Position numbers and translations under genes: made by a program. This document shows, in pieces, positions 33,985-43,050 of a stretch of DNA of 64,000 nucleotides (the first letter of the stretch is position 1; every line of letters begins with the position of its first letter). The stretch is taken from positions 95,399 to 159,398 of the forward strand of contig NZ_QPJQ01000006.1 of assembly GCF_003337275.1 (NCBI RefSeq), written 5' to 3'. This DNA comes from Marinomonas foliarum. GTDB taxonomy: Bacteria > Pseudomonadota > Gammaproteobacteria > Pseudomonadales > Marinomonadaceae. The notes beneath the pieces were generated by a model that was given only the letters and a program-made list of their open reading frames with translations, was not told the DNA's origin and ran no database searches.

Positions 33985-34013
33985 AAGTGATTCCCCCTAC
34001 TGGGGAATCACTT
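33985..34013. terminator. Terminator shared by hpxO and the GntR gene
   Basis: AAGTGATTCCCC and GGGGAATCACTT pair over 12 bases around CTACT. The stop codon of the convergent GntR gene lies in its right arm. Confidence 0.85.
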
Positions 34014-34724
34014 TCTTGCCAGTTTCAAAAAGCGCTCTCGACTGTTTGTTAGGTGCAAACGCATTGCAGCCCGCGCAGCATAGGAATCCCCTCGCTCTAT
34101 CGCGGTATATACTTCTTCGTGTTCATGATTCACATGAGACACATCAATACGCTTACGTGGTACTAAACTGTTTTCCATGTGCTGCATGATATCAACAAAG
34201 TAATGATTGCCTGCTGATTTGGCGATTAATAAATGGAAGTTAAAATCCGCTGACCCGGCATCTGATACATGCCCATTTCTATCTATGGCTCGCAAGGCAT
34301 CCAACGCTTTGCGAATTTCCACCAGCTGTTCATCGGTGCGTCGTAACGCAGCCAAACCGGCTATTTCCACTTCCAATCCAATGCGTAACTCCAAAATCTC
34401 TACAGCATCGTTGACATAATCAAACGACAGATCCATTGGCCCTTGCCCTTTATTATTTAAAACAAAGGTACCTATACCGTGTTTGGTTTCAACATTTCCT
34501 GATGCTTGAAGGCGCTGCAGTGCTTCTCGAACAACCGTTCGGCTAACACCATGCTCTTGCATGATATCAGCCTCTTTAGGCAACTTATCACCAGGAACTA
34601 AAACCTTACTTTCAATTTTCTGCAGTATTTCTTGAACCAGTTTTTGCGCCAAATTACGTTGTGGCTTTTGTTCGCGATGGGGCTCATCAACAGAAATTGT
34701 GGTCAATAATGAATTATCTTTCAC
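34008..34724 (-). CDS. GntR-family regulator, FadR/FCD type
   Basis: A 238-residue regulator. The winged helix (GDKLPKEADIMQEHGVSRTV, VREALQRLQASG) is followed by an FCD ligand-binding domain whose metal-binding acids and histidines are in SADFNFHLLIAKS, HEHEEVYTAI and AAMRLHLTNS. It is divergent from the enolase-superfamily gene, and paired repeats in the intergenic space suggest it controls that gene and the TRAP transporter. The effector is likely a sugar acid, in keeping with the neighbours. Confidence 0.88.
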   Translation of the reverse strand: MKDNSLLTTISVDEPHREQKPQRNLAQKLVQEILQKIESKVLVPGDKLPKEADIMQEHGVSRTVVREALQRLQASGNVETKHGIGTFVLNNKGQGPMDLSFDYVNDAVEILELRIGLEVEIAGLAALRRTDEQLVEIRKALDALRAIDRNGHVSDAGSADFNFHLLIAKSAGNHYFVDIMQHMENSLVPRKRIDVSHVNHEHEEVYTAIERGDSYAARAAMRLHLTNSRERFLKLARK

Positions 34725-34752
34725 TTTCAGTTATTCCTAACAACCAAAAAGT

Positions 34753-34938
34753 CATCATACAACATATAAAAGAAATACGGAAAACTAAAAAATAACAAGA
34801 CGTTAACTATCAAGTAACCACAAAAACATACGATTATAACGTGATAATAACCCGAAAAAGTGATGTCAAACCCCATAAAAAAAATAGTCATCGTACCTCT
34901 TGACCAATAACAAACAAGTTGTATGATGTACTACATCA
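34753..34938. promoter_or_regulatory. Candidate GntR operator pair and palindrome
   Basis: CATCATACAAC (34753-34763) beside the GntR gene has its exact complement GTTGTATGATG at 34918-34928, beside the enolase-superfamily gene. The second copy runs into the perfect palindrome TGATGTACTACATCA (34924-34938). Matched copies at both divergent promoters fit an autoregulated repressor with looping. Function is inferred. Confidence 0.6.
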
Positions 34939-34975
34939 AAATAATTACATCAGATCTAAAGAGATTTTCTTAGTC

Positions 34976-36109
34976 ATGAAAATTACAAAAATAACAATTA
35001 GGCGCATTGCTATTCCATTTACGGCCGGCATACGAGACATCGCTCCCGTAAAAGAGGAAGACAAATTCAACGGCGCCTCTCCTAACATTAACAAGATGGA
35101 ATCACTTCTTATTGAAGTAGAAACCGATACGGGTCTAACTGGCTGGGGCGAAGCGTTCGGACACGCCTCAAACGTCGTTACCTATGCGGCTTTAGAACAC
35201 CTTGTTGCGCCCATGTTTATTGGCAAAAGCATCGCAGATTACGAACAACACCTCTACGCAGCTAAGCGCGCTCTGCACAGTTTCGGCAGTTCTGGCCCAA
35301 TGCTTTACGCCCTATCCGCTATCGACATTGCAGTTTGGGACCTTAAAGCACAACAAGCCAAGCAACCTTTGTATCAATTTCTCGGTGGCAAGAGCGGCAA
35401 AATCAGCCTTTACGCTAGCCTGGTAAGTTATGGCAACAAACCAGATAAAGTCCGTGAAAACGTCTTACGAACTGCCAATGCTGGCTTCAAAAAAATCAAA
35501 CTCCACGAAACAACTTATGAAGCCATTGCCACTGCTCGCGGGGCTTTGCCTAATGACGTGGAACTTATGGTTGACGTTAATTGCCCGTGGAGCCTCACTG
35601 AAGCTACCGTCAAGGTTACCGAGTTGAAATCGCTTAACTTAAGCTGGGTAGAAGAACCTGTTTGGCCACCAGAAGATGCTGCACAACTTGCCACTATTAG
35701 AAACATTGGCGTGCCGATCTCTGCGGGTGAAAACGCCTCTGGCCCAGAAGGGTTTGAGCAACTTTTTAAAGCAGGTGCCATTGATATCGCTCAACCTAGC
35801 GTCAGCAAAATAGGTGGTATTACAGGCATGTACGATGTCTGCAAACGTGCCAAACATCACAATATCAAAGTTGTCCCTCACTGTTTCTACTATGGTGCCG
35901 GTATGATAGCGACTGCCCATTTCATCGCTGCAACCATGCCTGAAACATCATTAGAAATTCCCTTTATTGAGTTGGCTGATTCCCTTCATCCACTTAATGA
36001 ATGCCCTGCAACATTCGATCTTGGAAACACTTTTGGATTAGGTTTCTCACCAAAGCCAGAAACCATTGAAAAGTACACTATAGCAAGCTGCTTAATTAGC
36101 GATAAATAG
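34976..36109 (+). CDS. Mandelate racemase/muconate lactonizing enzyme family protein
   Basis: A 377-residue enolase-superfamily enzyme. The metal ligands appear as Asp200 (LMVDVN), Glu226 (WVEEPVW) and Glu252 (SAGENAS); the general base KxK motif is at Lys173-Lys175 (FKKIKLHE) and His302 (VVPHCFYYGAG) is a candidate second base. Enzymes with this set dehydrate or epimerise sugar acids such as galactarate, glucarate or related aldonates. The frame extends upstream to 34919, but homology begins at MKITKITIRR. It precedes the TRAP genes by 60 bp, so the imported acid is probably its substrate. Which acid is unknown. Confidence 0.85.
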   Translation: MKITKITIRRIAIPFTAGIRDIAPVKEEDKFNGASPNINKMESLLIEVETDTGLTGWGEAFGHASNVVTYAALEHLVAPMFIGKSIADYEQHLYAAKRALHSFGSSGPMLYALSAIDIAVWDLKAQQAKQPLYQFLGGKSGKISLYASLVSYGNKPDKVRENVLRTANAGFKKIKLHETTYEAIATARGALPNDVELMVDVNCPWSLTEATVKVTELKSLNLSWVEEPVWPPEDAAQLATIRNIGVPISAGENASGPEGFEQLFKAGAIDIAQPSVSKIGGITGMYDVCKRAKHHNIKVVPHCFYYGAGMIATAHFIAATMPETSLEIPFIELADSLHPLNECPATFDLGNTFGLGFSPKPETIEKYTIASCLISDK

Positions 36110-36169
36110 CACAATATTTCTTAGCACAATAAAAATAATCTACGCTTAAAGCGTATTTAGGAGAAGACT

Positions 36170-37165
36170 ATGTTCACAAGAAAAACCCTTGCGGCCCTCA
36201 CTATCACATCTGCTCTTGCTGTCACGCCAGCAGCTTTTGCAGCAAAAATGATTACGGTTGCTAACTTTTTTCCTGATACTCACCCAAACAGTATCGCCCT
36301 AAAAGACACCTTCAAAAAAGATGTCGAAAGCCTTAGTAATGGCGAACTAAAAGTTAAAGTATTTAGCAATGGAGTATTGGGCGCAGAAGAAAAGCTTTAT
36401 AACTCTGTTCGAGGCGGCACTATTAGTATGGCTATCCTCGGTACTATTATGGATAAAGAAGTAGAAAACGTTGGTATTATCCAACTGCCCTTCTTATTCA
36501 AAAATTACGAACATGCTCAAACTGTATTAAACAGCGATATCGGTCAGAAATTAGTAAATGATATGGACACCAATACAGGCATGCATTTCCTTGCCTATGG
36601 TGTACAAGGTTTCCGAGTGGTTGCCAGTAATCGTGAGATCTCCTCCATGGAGGACTTCAAAGGACTTCGTCTGCGCTTTCCTGGCATCACCAGCATGCTT
36701 GAAATCGGCAACAACCTAGGGGCAAATATCACACCTTTGCCTATTTCCGAAGTATTTAGTGCATTAGAGCAAGGTGTTGTGGATGGCGTAGAAAATCCCT
36801 ACCCAAATATTGTCGCGTCTAAGTGGTATGAAATTGTGAAATACATCACAGAAACGAATCACGTTTTCACGCCAAACTTGTACTTAATGAACAACAAAAC
36901 CTGGAACGGCTTATCCAAGGAACAACAAAAAGCCGTCTCTACTGCGGCACAAAATGCAGCGAAGCAAGAGTGGAGTTTGTTGATCAAGCAAGAAGCACAA
37001 AACAAAGCGAAGCTTGAGCAAGATGGCGTGAAGATCACAGTTCCAAACCAAGACTTCCATACGGCATTAATACAAGCAGAACAGTCTGCTTATGAAAGCT
37101 TCTATAAATCACACCCAGAAGCCCGCGATATTGTTCAAGAAATCATTGCACTAGGCGAAAAGTAA
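36170..37165 (+). CDS. dctP: TRAP transporter solute-binding protein DctP
   Basis: A 331-residue periplasmic binding protein with a signal peptide ending near AAFA-A and the DctP motif set: FFPDTHPNSIALKDTFKKDV, YGVQGFRVVASNREISSMED and the carboxylate-binding arginine around KGLRLRFPG. It would bind a carboxylic sugar acid. A terminator-like hairpin follows before dctQ, as is common where the binding protein is made in excess. Confidence 0.92.
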   Translation: MFTRKTLAALTITSALAVTPAAFAAKMITVANFFPDTHPNSIALKDTFKKDVESLSNGELKVKVFSNGVLGAEEKLYNSVRGGTISMAILGTIMDKEVENVGIIQLPFLFKNYEHAQTVLNSDIGQKLVNDMDTNTGMHFLAYGVQGFRVVASNREISSMEDFKGLRLRFPGITSMLEIGNNLGANITPLPISEVFSALEQGVVDGVENPYPNIVASKWYEIVKYITETNHVFTPNLYLMNNKTWNGLSKEQQKAVSTAAQNAAKQEWSLLIKQEAQNKAKLEQDGVKITVPNQDFHTALIQAEQSAYESFYKSHPEARDIVQEIIALGEK

Positions 37166-37175
37166 GTTTGATAAA

Positions 37176-37207
37176 GGCGTCTGTATATTCCATATAGACG
37201 CCCTTTT
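37176..37207 (+). terminator. Hairpin between dctP and dctQ
   Basis: GGCGTCT and AGACGCC pair, followed by CTTTTTAA. Partial termination here would raise the ratio of binding protein to membrane subunits. Confidence 0.75.
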
Positions 37208-37251
37208 TAATATTAAACTTTAATACTGTTTGACCAATTAAGAGCTTCACC

Positions 37252-37767
37252 ATGATGAAAAAGCTATCTCGCTCTGTAGACTTACTTCTGGGAATCGGCA
37301 TGGCAGGTTGTCTAGCCGCAATGTCTTGCCTTGTTTTCTCGAATGTCGTTCTTCGCTATTTATTCGATTCTGGTATCACATGGTCGGAAGAAATGTCGCG
37401 CTACCTGTTTGTTTTTATGATTTTTCTCGGCACCACTCGAGCTATGAAGCTCAATCAACATTTGAACGTCGACATTTTCATAAAGCTTATACCGTTCAAA
37501 TGGTTAAGAGTCGCACTGCAACTTATCTCTGCTGCCTTAATGATATACGCCCTCTGGTTACTCATCGATGGTAGCTGGCAGCTAGCTAAAATCAATATTA
37601 ATACCCTCGGACCCGCCACAAATATGCCTTTGTGGTTGCTCTATGCAGGCGCCATGATTATGGGTGCTTGCATGTGCTTGTTTATTCTATTTGGCATTAG
37701 ACGCTTATTCGAAAACGAACAGCAACAAGACGCTCTCAATAAAAACCATCAAGAAGGAGAAGCATAA
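37252..37767 (+). CDS. dctQ: TRAP transporter small permease DctQ
   Basis: A 171-residue membrane protein with four helices and the DctQ hallmark GITWSEEMSRYLFVFMIFLGT. It bridges the binding protein and the large permease. Its stop overlaps the ATG of dctM (TAATGG), so the two are coupled. Confidence 0.92.
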   Translation: MMKKLSRSVDLLLGIGMAGCLAAMSCLVFSNVVLRYLFDSGITWSEEMSRYLFVFMIFLGTTRAMKLNQHLNVDIFIKLIPFKWLRVALQLISAALMIYALWLLIDGSWQLAKININTLGPATNMPLWLLYAGAMIMGACMCLFILFGIRRLFENEQQQDALNKNHQEGEA

Positions 37768-39047
37768 TGGAGCTGGTCATTTTTGCTGGCGCGTTATTTG
37801 GCGCCATTATTATCGGTATGCCTATCGCCTTCGCGCTCATTATGACAGGCATGGCGCTGATGTTTTACATGGACATGTTTAACAGCCAGTTGATTGCAGA
37901 AAACCTAGTCAGCGGTAGCAATAATTTCTCTTTGATGGCCATTCCCTTCTTTATATTGGCAGGGGAATTAATGAATGCAGGCGGAATTACCCGTCGAATC
38001 ATTGATTTAGGCATGACCATGCTTGGTCACAAAAAAGGCGGCATGGGCTATGTAACCATTGTGGCGGCCATACTTTTTGCGTCGTTATCAGGTTCCGCCG
38101 TTGCTGATACCGTAGCACTTGGTGCCATATTGATTCCACTCATGGTAAAAGCGGGTTATGACCATAACCGCTCTTGTGGCCTTATTGCTTCTAGCGGCAT
38201 TATTGCCCCAATTTTACCGCCGAGTATTCCGTTAATTCTATTCGGTGTCACCAGTGGCGTTTCTATCTCACAGCTTTTTATTGCGGGTTTAGCGCCAGGC
38301 CTGATGATGGGCGTTTTGCTTATTTTTGTGTGGTGGTACGTAACCCGCAAAGAAGATATCGAATTACTAGAAAAGGCCAGCCTTAACGAGCGACTACATG
38401 CTCTAAAAAATGCATTATGGGCACTCATTTTACCCGTCATTATTGTTGTCGGTTTGCGTTTTGGCGTATTTACCCCAACAGAAGCAGGTGCTGTGGCAGC
38501 GTTTTATGCGCTTTTTATCGGAATATTCGTGTATCGCGAGCTCACGCCTAAGCGTCTTTATAGTGTATTGGTGAATTGTGCCACATTAACAAGCATTATT
38601 ATGTTCTTGGTGGCGGCCTCTTCCATCGCGGCCTGGATGATCACCATGGCCGATATTCCTGGTGCCGTGTCCGAATTATTACAACGCTGGAAAGACGATC
38701 CAACCACTCTAATGATCATTATCAACATCTTGGTATTAATCATCGGTATGGCGATGGATCTTGCGCCAGTTATCTTAATTTTAACTCCGGTTCTCATGCC
38801 GGTTGTTACAGCGGCGGGTATTGATCCTGTCTATTTTGGCATCGTCTTTGTGCTGAACCTGAGTATTGGCTTACTGACACCACCAGTGGGGACGGTATTA
38901 GCGGCCATATCAAGCGTCGGCAACACCAGCATGGGAGCGGTTACTAAAGGTATTGCACCTTTCTTATTAGCTCAACTAGCCTTACTTATTGCGTTAATTC
39001 TGTTCCCTTCACTGGTCTTGGTACCTTTCCATGCCCTGTATAATTAG
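37767..39047 (+). CDS. dctM: TRAP transporter large permease DctM
   Basis: A 426-residue permease with about 12 TM helices. Characteristic pieces are MAIPFFILAGELMNAGGITR, LFASLSGSAVADTVALGAI and LLTPPVGTVLAAISSVGN. It carries the sodium-coupled transport of the acid bound by DctP. A terminator follows. Confidence 0.95.
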   Translation: MELVIFAGALFGAIIIGMPIAFALIMTGMALMFYMDMFNSQLIAENLVSGSNNFSLMAIPFFILAGELMNAGGITRRIIDLGMTMLGHKKGGMGYVTIVAAILFASLSGSAVADTVALGAILIPLMVKAGYDHNRSCGLIASSGIIAPILPPSIPLILFGVTSGVSISQLFIAGLAPGLMMGVLLIFVWWYVTRKEDIELLEKASLNERLHALKNALWALILPVIIVVGLRFGVFTPTEAGAVAAFYALFIGIFVYRELTPKRLYSVLVNCATLTSIIMFLVAASSIAAWMITMADIPGAVSELLQRWKDDPTTLMIIINILVLIIGMAMDLAPVILILTPVLMPVVTAAGIDPVYFGIVFVLNLSIGLLTPPVGTVLAAISSVGNTSMGAVTKGIAPFLLAQLALLIALILFPSLVLVPFHALYN

Positions 39048-39078
39048 CCAATAACGTCTGCTTTTTCAGAAAAAGATG

Positions 39079-39114
39079 TGGCTTTCTCACAAAATGAACT
39101 AAGTGAGGAAGCCA
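39079..39114 (+). terminator. Terminator after dctM
   Basis: TGGCTTTCTCAC and GTGAGGAAGCCA pair with one mismatch across a 12-base loop, followed by TTTAAA. The next gene starts 60 bp later. Confidence 0.7.
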
Positions 39115-39174
39115 TTTAAAACTTGATAAGAATCACAATACTCGATATAAAGGCATCTTGAAGTGGAGATGATG

Positions 39175-40095
39175 ATGAGTAAAAAGTTCTTATTGCTAAC
39201 ACCTGAAGACGGGGCTGATGTCCTAAAAAGCCTAGCGGCTCCAGCGCGTTTGGCAATTTTGTCCTTGTTACATGAAAAAGGGCCAATGAATGTTAATGAT
39301 ATTGCCGATCTACTCGAACTACCGCAATCATCTACTTCTAGTCATATCAACTCTCTCGAAACAGTGGGCTTAATCACTACAGAAAGCCAAAAAGGCCGTA
39401 AAGGCAGCCAAAAAATCTGCCGTGCGACACACGAAGAAATCGTCCTATCTTTCAGCAACACCAAGCAAAATCAAAATAATGTCATTGAAGTATCCATGCC
39501 TGTTGGCCTGTATTCTGAATTTGATGTGATGGCGCCTTGTGGCTTGTGCTCTGAGTCTGGCATCGTTGGATTTTTAGATAGCCCTGATACTTACCTTTCC
39601 CCAGACCGTATGCGAGCCAGCCTGTTATGGTTCACCAAAGGCTACGTTGAATATCAATTTCCCAACAATGCCCGCATTGCAGGCCAGACAGTCAAAGAGC
39701 TAGAGCTGGTAATGGAGCTTTCTTCTGAAGTCCCTGGCACCTCTGAAAACTGGCCTTCGGACATCCATATTTCCATCAATGGCAAAACCGCTGCTATCTG
39801 GACTGCGCCTGGCGATTATGGCGATCACCAAGGCAAATACACGCCCGACTGGTGGAAACTCGCGGGCAGTCAATATGGGCATTTAAAAAGCTTCCGTGTC
39901 ACCAATAACGGTACTTTTGTGGATGGCATGCGCGTCTCAGACGTCTCTTTGAAAGACCTAGCACTTGAAGAGCACCGATCCATTCGGGTACGAATTTCAG
40001 TACCAGACAATGCTGAACACCCTGGCGGCATCAATATTTTTGGCAAACAATTTGGCAATTACAACCAAGACATTATATTACGCCTTCAATCTTAA
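39175..40095 (+). CDS. ArsR-like regulator with large C-terminal domain
   Basis: A 306-residue protein. The N-terminal winged helix (VLKSLAAPARLAILSLLHEK, LPQSSTSSHINSLETVGLI) is ArsR-like but is followed by a 210-residue beta-rich domain with PCGLCSESG and tryptophan-rich TPDWWKLAGSQYGHLKS. Typical ArsR proteins are near 110 residues. Similar long forms are seen beside carbohydrate genes. The frame opens with a GTG; GGAG six bases before the ATG at 39175 decides the start. It lies just upstream of the arabinofuranosidase and sugar importer and may sense an oligosaccharide. Confidence 0.8.
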   Translation: MSKKFLLLTPEDGADVLKSLAAPARLAILSLLHEKGPMNVNDIADLLELPQSSTSSHINSLETVGLITTESQKGRKGSQKICRATHEEIVLSFSNTKQNQNNVIEVSMPVGLYSEFDVMAPCGLCSESGIVGFLDSPDTYLSPDRMRASLLWFTKGYVEYQFPNNARIAGQTVKELELVMELSSEVPGTSENWPSDIHISINGKTAAIWTAPGDYGDHQGKYTPDWWKLAGSQYGHLKSFRVTNNGTFVDGMRVSDVSLKDLALEEHRSIRVRISVPDNAEHPGGINIFGKQFGNYNQDIILRLQS

Positions 40096-40396
40096 CCTCA
40101 TATACAGCATCTTATTTTCTGACCTGGGGATTTAACAAGCCCTCCCCTAACCAGCAAAACTAAAAAAATATAAGTTTCAACACGTTAGAAAATAACTAAA
40201 TACTTACCTCTTTCTTTTTTCGCTATAAATCTCACTTCGCCATACCAATTTTGGTATTTAACTGCACGAAAAATAAACGTCTTATTGATTGACCTCAGAT
40301 CAAATATGCCTTTAATATCGATTTATCGGATAATAAACAAAAAATCAGATACTTAAAAATACCTTAAATAAGTACAAAAATAAGAAAGGAGTAAGC
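40096..40396 (+). promoter_or_regulatory. Intergenic promoter region of the arabinofuranosidase operon
   Basis: No gene is seen in these 301 bases. They hold the inverted repeat ATACCAATTTTGGTAT (40242-40257, seven-base arms, two-base centre), a candidate operator, and AT-rich sequence up to the ribosome-binding site AAGGAG before 40397. Confidence 0.5.
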
Positions 40397-41905
40397 ATGC
40401 GCGCTAACGTGACTGCACACAAAGATTATGTGATTGCTAAAATAGACCCACGCCTTTACGGCTCTTTTATAGAACATTTAGGTCGCGCTGTTTACAGCGG
40501 CATTTACGAGCCAGGACATGCAACCGCAGATGAGCATGGTTTTCGCCAAGATGTTATCGAACTGATTAAAGACATCGATGTTCCTGTTACCCGCTATCCT
40601 GGTGGCAACTTTGTTTCTGCCTACAACTGGGAAGACGGCATTGGGCCAAAAGAAGACCGCCCGACTCGCCTAGACCTTGCCTGGCATACCTCAGAAAGCA
40701 ACGAAATAGGCATTCACGAGTTTGCCGAATGGGCAGAACAAGCTGGCACAGAAATGATGTTAGCAGTGAACCTTGGCTCACGAGGACTTGATGAAGCCCG
40801 CGCTTTTCTAGAATACGTTAATCATCCTGGTGGCTCTTACTGGTCTGACCTACGTAAGAAAAACGGTCGCGAAGAACCTTGGGACGTGAAACTTTGGTGT
40901 CTTGGCAATGAAATGGATGGCCCTTGGCAGATCGGTCAAAAAACCGCTGCAGAATATGGTCGAGTCGCCTTTGAAACCGCTAAAGCCATGCGTGCCTTTG
41001 ACAAGAATATCGAATTGGTTGTTTGTGGCTCTTCTTCTCCTAAAATGGCCACTTACCCAGAATGGGAAAGCACCGTTCTAGATTACACCTATGAAACCGT
41101 CGACTATATTTCATTGCATATGTATTTCGATGACCATGAGAAAAACACAGCCAACTATTTAGCCAAAGCCAGTCTACTGGATAACTACATAGACACTATT
41201 GCGGCAGTCATTAAAACCACCAAAGCGAAAAAACGCTCTAACCACGACGTATATATTTCTTTTGATGAATGGAACGTCTGGTATCACTCCAACGAACAAG
41301 ACAAAAAAATCCTCGGCGGCAACGACGGCTGGCCGCATGCTCCTGCTTTGCTAGAAGACATTTACGACTTTGCTGATACACTGCAAGTTGGCTGTATTCT
41401 GAACAGTTTTATTCGTCACAGCGACGTGGTAAAAATTGGTTGTTTGGCGCAGCTAGTAAACGTCATCGCTCCTATCATGACAGTGAAGGACGGCCCAGCT
41501 TGGCGTCAGTCTACTTACTATCCATATTTGTATGCTTCTCAATATGGCCGCGGTACAGCACTCAATCTTGCAGTGCAATGCGAAAGCTACAGTACAGACT
41601 TTGCTAAAGATGTACCTTATTTAGATGTGTCTGCCGTGGAATCTGATAAAGATGGCGGATTGACCTTCTTCATCGTTAACCGTCACCCAGATGAAAGCAT
41701 TGAATTAGATCTATCTCTACAAGGCTTCACACACCAGAAAGTGATTATGGATAAAGTCATGTCAGGTCATGCACTTGACGCTAAGAATGGCCCAGATGCA
41801 GAACAAGTGGCACCAAAAGATGGCCAAGGCGCATCTGTTACGCAGCAGAAACTAACGGCAAGCATTGCTCCTATGAGCTATCGCATGATTCGACTTGGGG
41901 TATAA
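40397..41905 (+). CDS. abfA: Alpha-L-arabinofuranosidase, GH51
   Basis: A 502-residue retaining glycosidase with VTRYPGGNFVSAYNWEDGIG, the acid/base Glu172 in LGNEMDGPWQIG and the nucleophile Glu291 in ISFDEWNVWY. No signal peptide is present, so it is a cytoplasmic enzyme that cleaves arabinosyl residues from imported oligosaccharides, which fits the ABC importer genes that follow. Length is normal for bacterial GH51. Isoform specificity is not predictable. Confidence 0.93.
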   Translation: MRANVTAHKDYVIAKIDPRLYGSFIEHLGRAVYSGIYEPGHATADEHGFRQDVIELIKDIDVPVTRYPGGNFVSAYNWEDGIGPKEDRPTRLDLAWHTSESNEIGIHEFAEWAEQAGTEMMLAVNLGSRGLDEARAFLEYVNHPGGSYWSDLRKKNGREEPWDVKLWCLGNEMDGPWQIGQKTAAEYGRVAFETAKAMRAFDKNIELVVCGSSSPKMATYPEWESTVLDYTYETVDYISLHMYFDDHEKNTANYLAKASLLDNYIDTIAAVIKTTKAKKRSNHDVYISFDEWNVWYHSNEQDKKILGGNDGWPHAPALLEDIYDFADTLQVGCILNSFIRHSDVVKIGCLAQLVNVIAPIMTVKDGPAWRQSTYYPYLYASQYGRGTALNLAVQCESYSTDFAKDVPYLDVSAVESDKDGGLTFFIVNRHPDESIELDLSLQGFTHQKVIMDKVMSGHALDAKNGPDAEQVAPKDGQGASVTQQKLTASIAPMSYRMIRLGV

Positions 41906-41948
41906 CACCCCAAGTTTTTCCGTTTAAAATTTGCTGAGAGAGGAAACC

Positions 41949-43049
41949 ATGTCTGCATCTATCTCTATAAAAAATATAACAAAGCGATATGACAGCGTTA
42001 CCGTATTAGACGACATTAACCTACACATCGAAGACGGCGAGTTTGTTGTATTCCTTGGCCCTTCTGGCTGCGGTAAATCTACCCTATTACGTATGATTGC
42101 GGGGCTAGAATCCATCACCGATGGTGCGATTGAAATTGGCGAAAAACGCATCGACACGCTACCACCAGGTCAACGCGGTGTTGCTATGGTGTTTCAGTCC
42201 TATGCACTCTACCCACACATGACGACGCGTCAAAACATGGCGTTTGGTCTAGAAAATGTAAAAGTAGCCCAAGACGAAATTGATCGTCGCGTTAATGACG
42301 CAGCAAAAATTCTCGAAATCGATCACTTGCTAGACCGTAAACCCGGACGACTATCTGGTGGCCAGCGCCAACGTGTTGCAATCGGTCGCGCCATCGTCAA
42401 AGAGCCGAAAGCCTTCTTGTTTGATGAGCCCTTGTCTAATTTAGATGCTGCTCTTCGTGGTAGAACACGATTAGAGCTGGCGCAACTCCACCAGCGCCTT
42501 GGTTCAACCATGATCTTTGTAACCCACGATCAGGTAGAAGCCATGACGTTAGCCGACCGCATCGTCATCATGCACAACCAAAAAATAGAACAAATCGGCA
42601 CACCTATGGAGATTTATCAATATCCTGTGAGCCGTTTTGTTGCTGAATTTGTTGGCTCTCCGCCAATGTCCATGTTGCCTATTAATCACATAGAAAAAAC
42701 AACCAATGGCGTCACTGTTGAGGTCAGTGGAGCTGGAACCGTCACCACAGCGATTACCCTGCCACCAGAGTTCAACGCCAAAGATGCGGTGATAGGTATT
42801 AGAGCTGAAGACACTGAAGTGGTTTCTGAACAAGAAGATGGCCTAGATTTGACGATAAAAGTCGTCGAACGTCTTGGTGATCGCACACTTCTGTATGGCA
42901 CATTAATTGATGGCACAGAGCTGATCGCGGAAGACTCAGGACGTTCAAAAGTAAAAGCCGGCGATATGGTGCGGGTGGCAATCTCACCTCATGCTGCGCA
43001 TATTTTTGACGGTACTGGACTTGCTCACCACAGTCAGCTGGAGGTGTAA
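41949..43049 (+). CDS. Sugar ABC transporter ATP-binding protein (UgpC/MalK-like)
   Basis: A 366-residue ATPase with Walker A GPSGCGKSTLLRMIAG, signature LSGGQRQRVAIGRAIV, Walker B AFLFDEPLSNLD and a C-terminal OB-type regulatory domain (VIGIRAEDTEV). It is shared by carbohydrate importers of the CUT1 class. GAGAGGAAACC before the ATG at 41949 supports this start over the TTG at 41931. It is one base from the next gene. Confidence 0.92.
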   Translation: MSASISIKNITKRYDSVTVLDDINLHIEDGEFVVFLGPSGCGKSTLLRMIAGLESITDGAIEIGEKRIDTLPPGQRGVAMVFQSYALYPHMTTRQNMAFGLENVKVAQDEIDRRVNDAAKILEIDHLLDRKPGRLSGGQRQRVAIGRAIVKEPKAFLFDEPLSNLDAALRGRTRLELAQLHQRLGSTMIFVTHDQVEAMTLADRIVIMHNQKIEQIGTPMEIYQYPVSRFVAEFVGSPPMSMLPINHIEKTTNGVTVEVSGAGTVTTAITLPPEFNAKDAVIGIRAEDTEVVSEQEDGLDLTIKVVERLGDRTLLYGTLIDGTELIAEDSGRSKVKAGDMVRVAISPHAAHIFDGTGLAHHSQLEV

Positions 43050-43050
43050 G

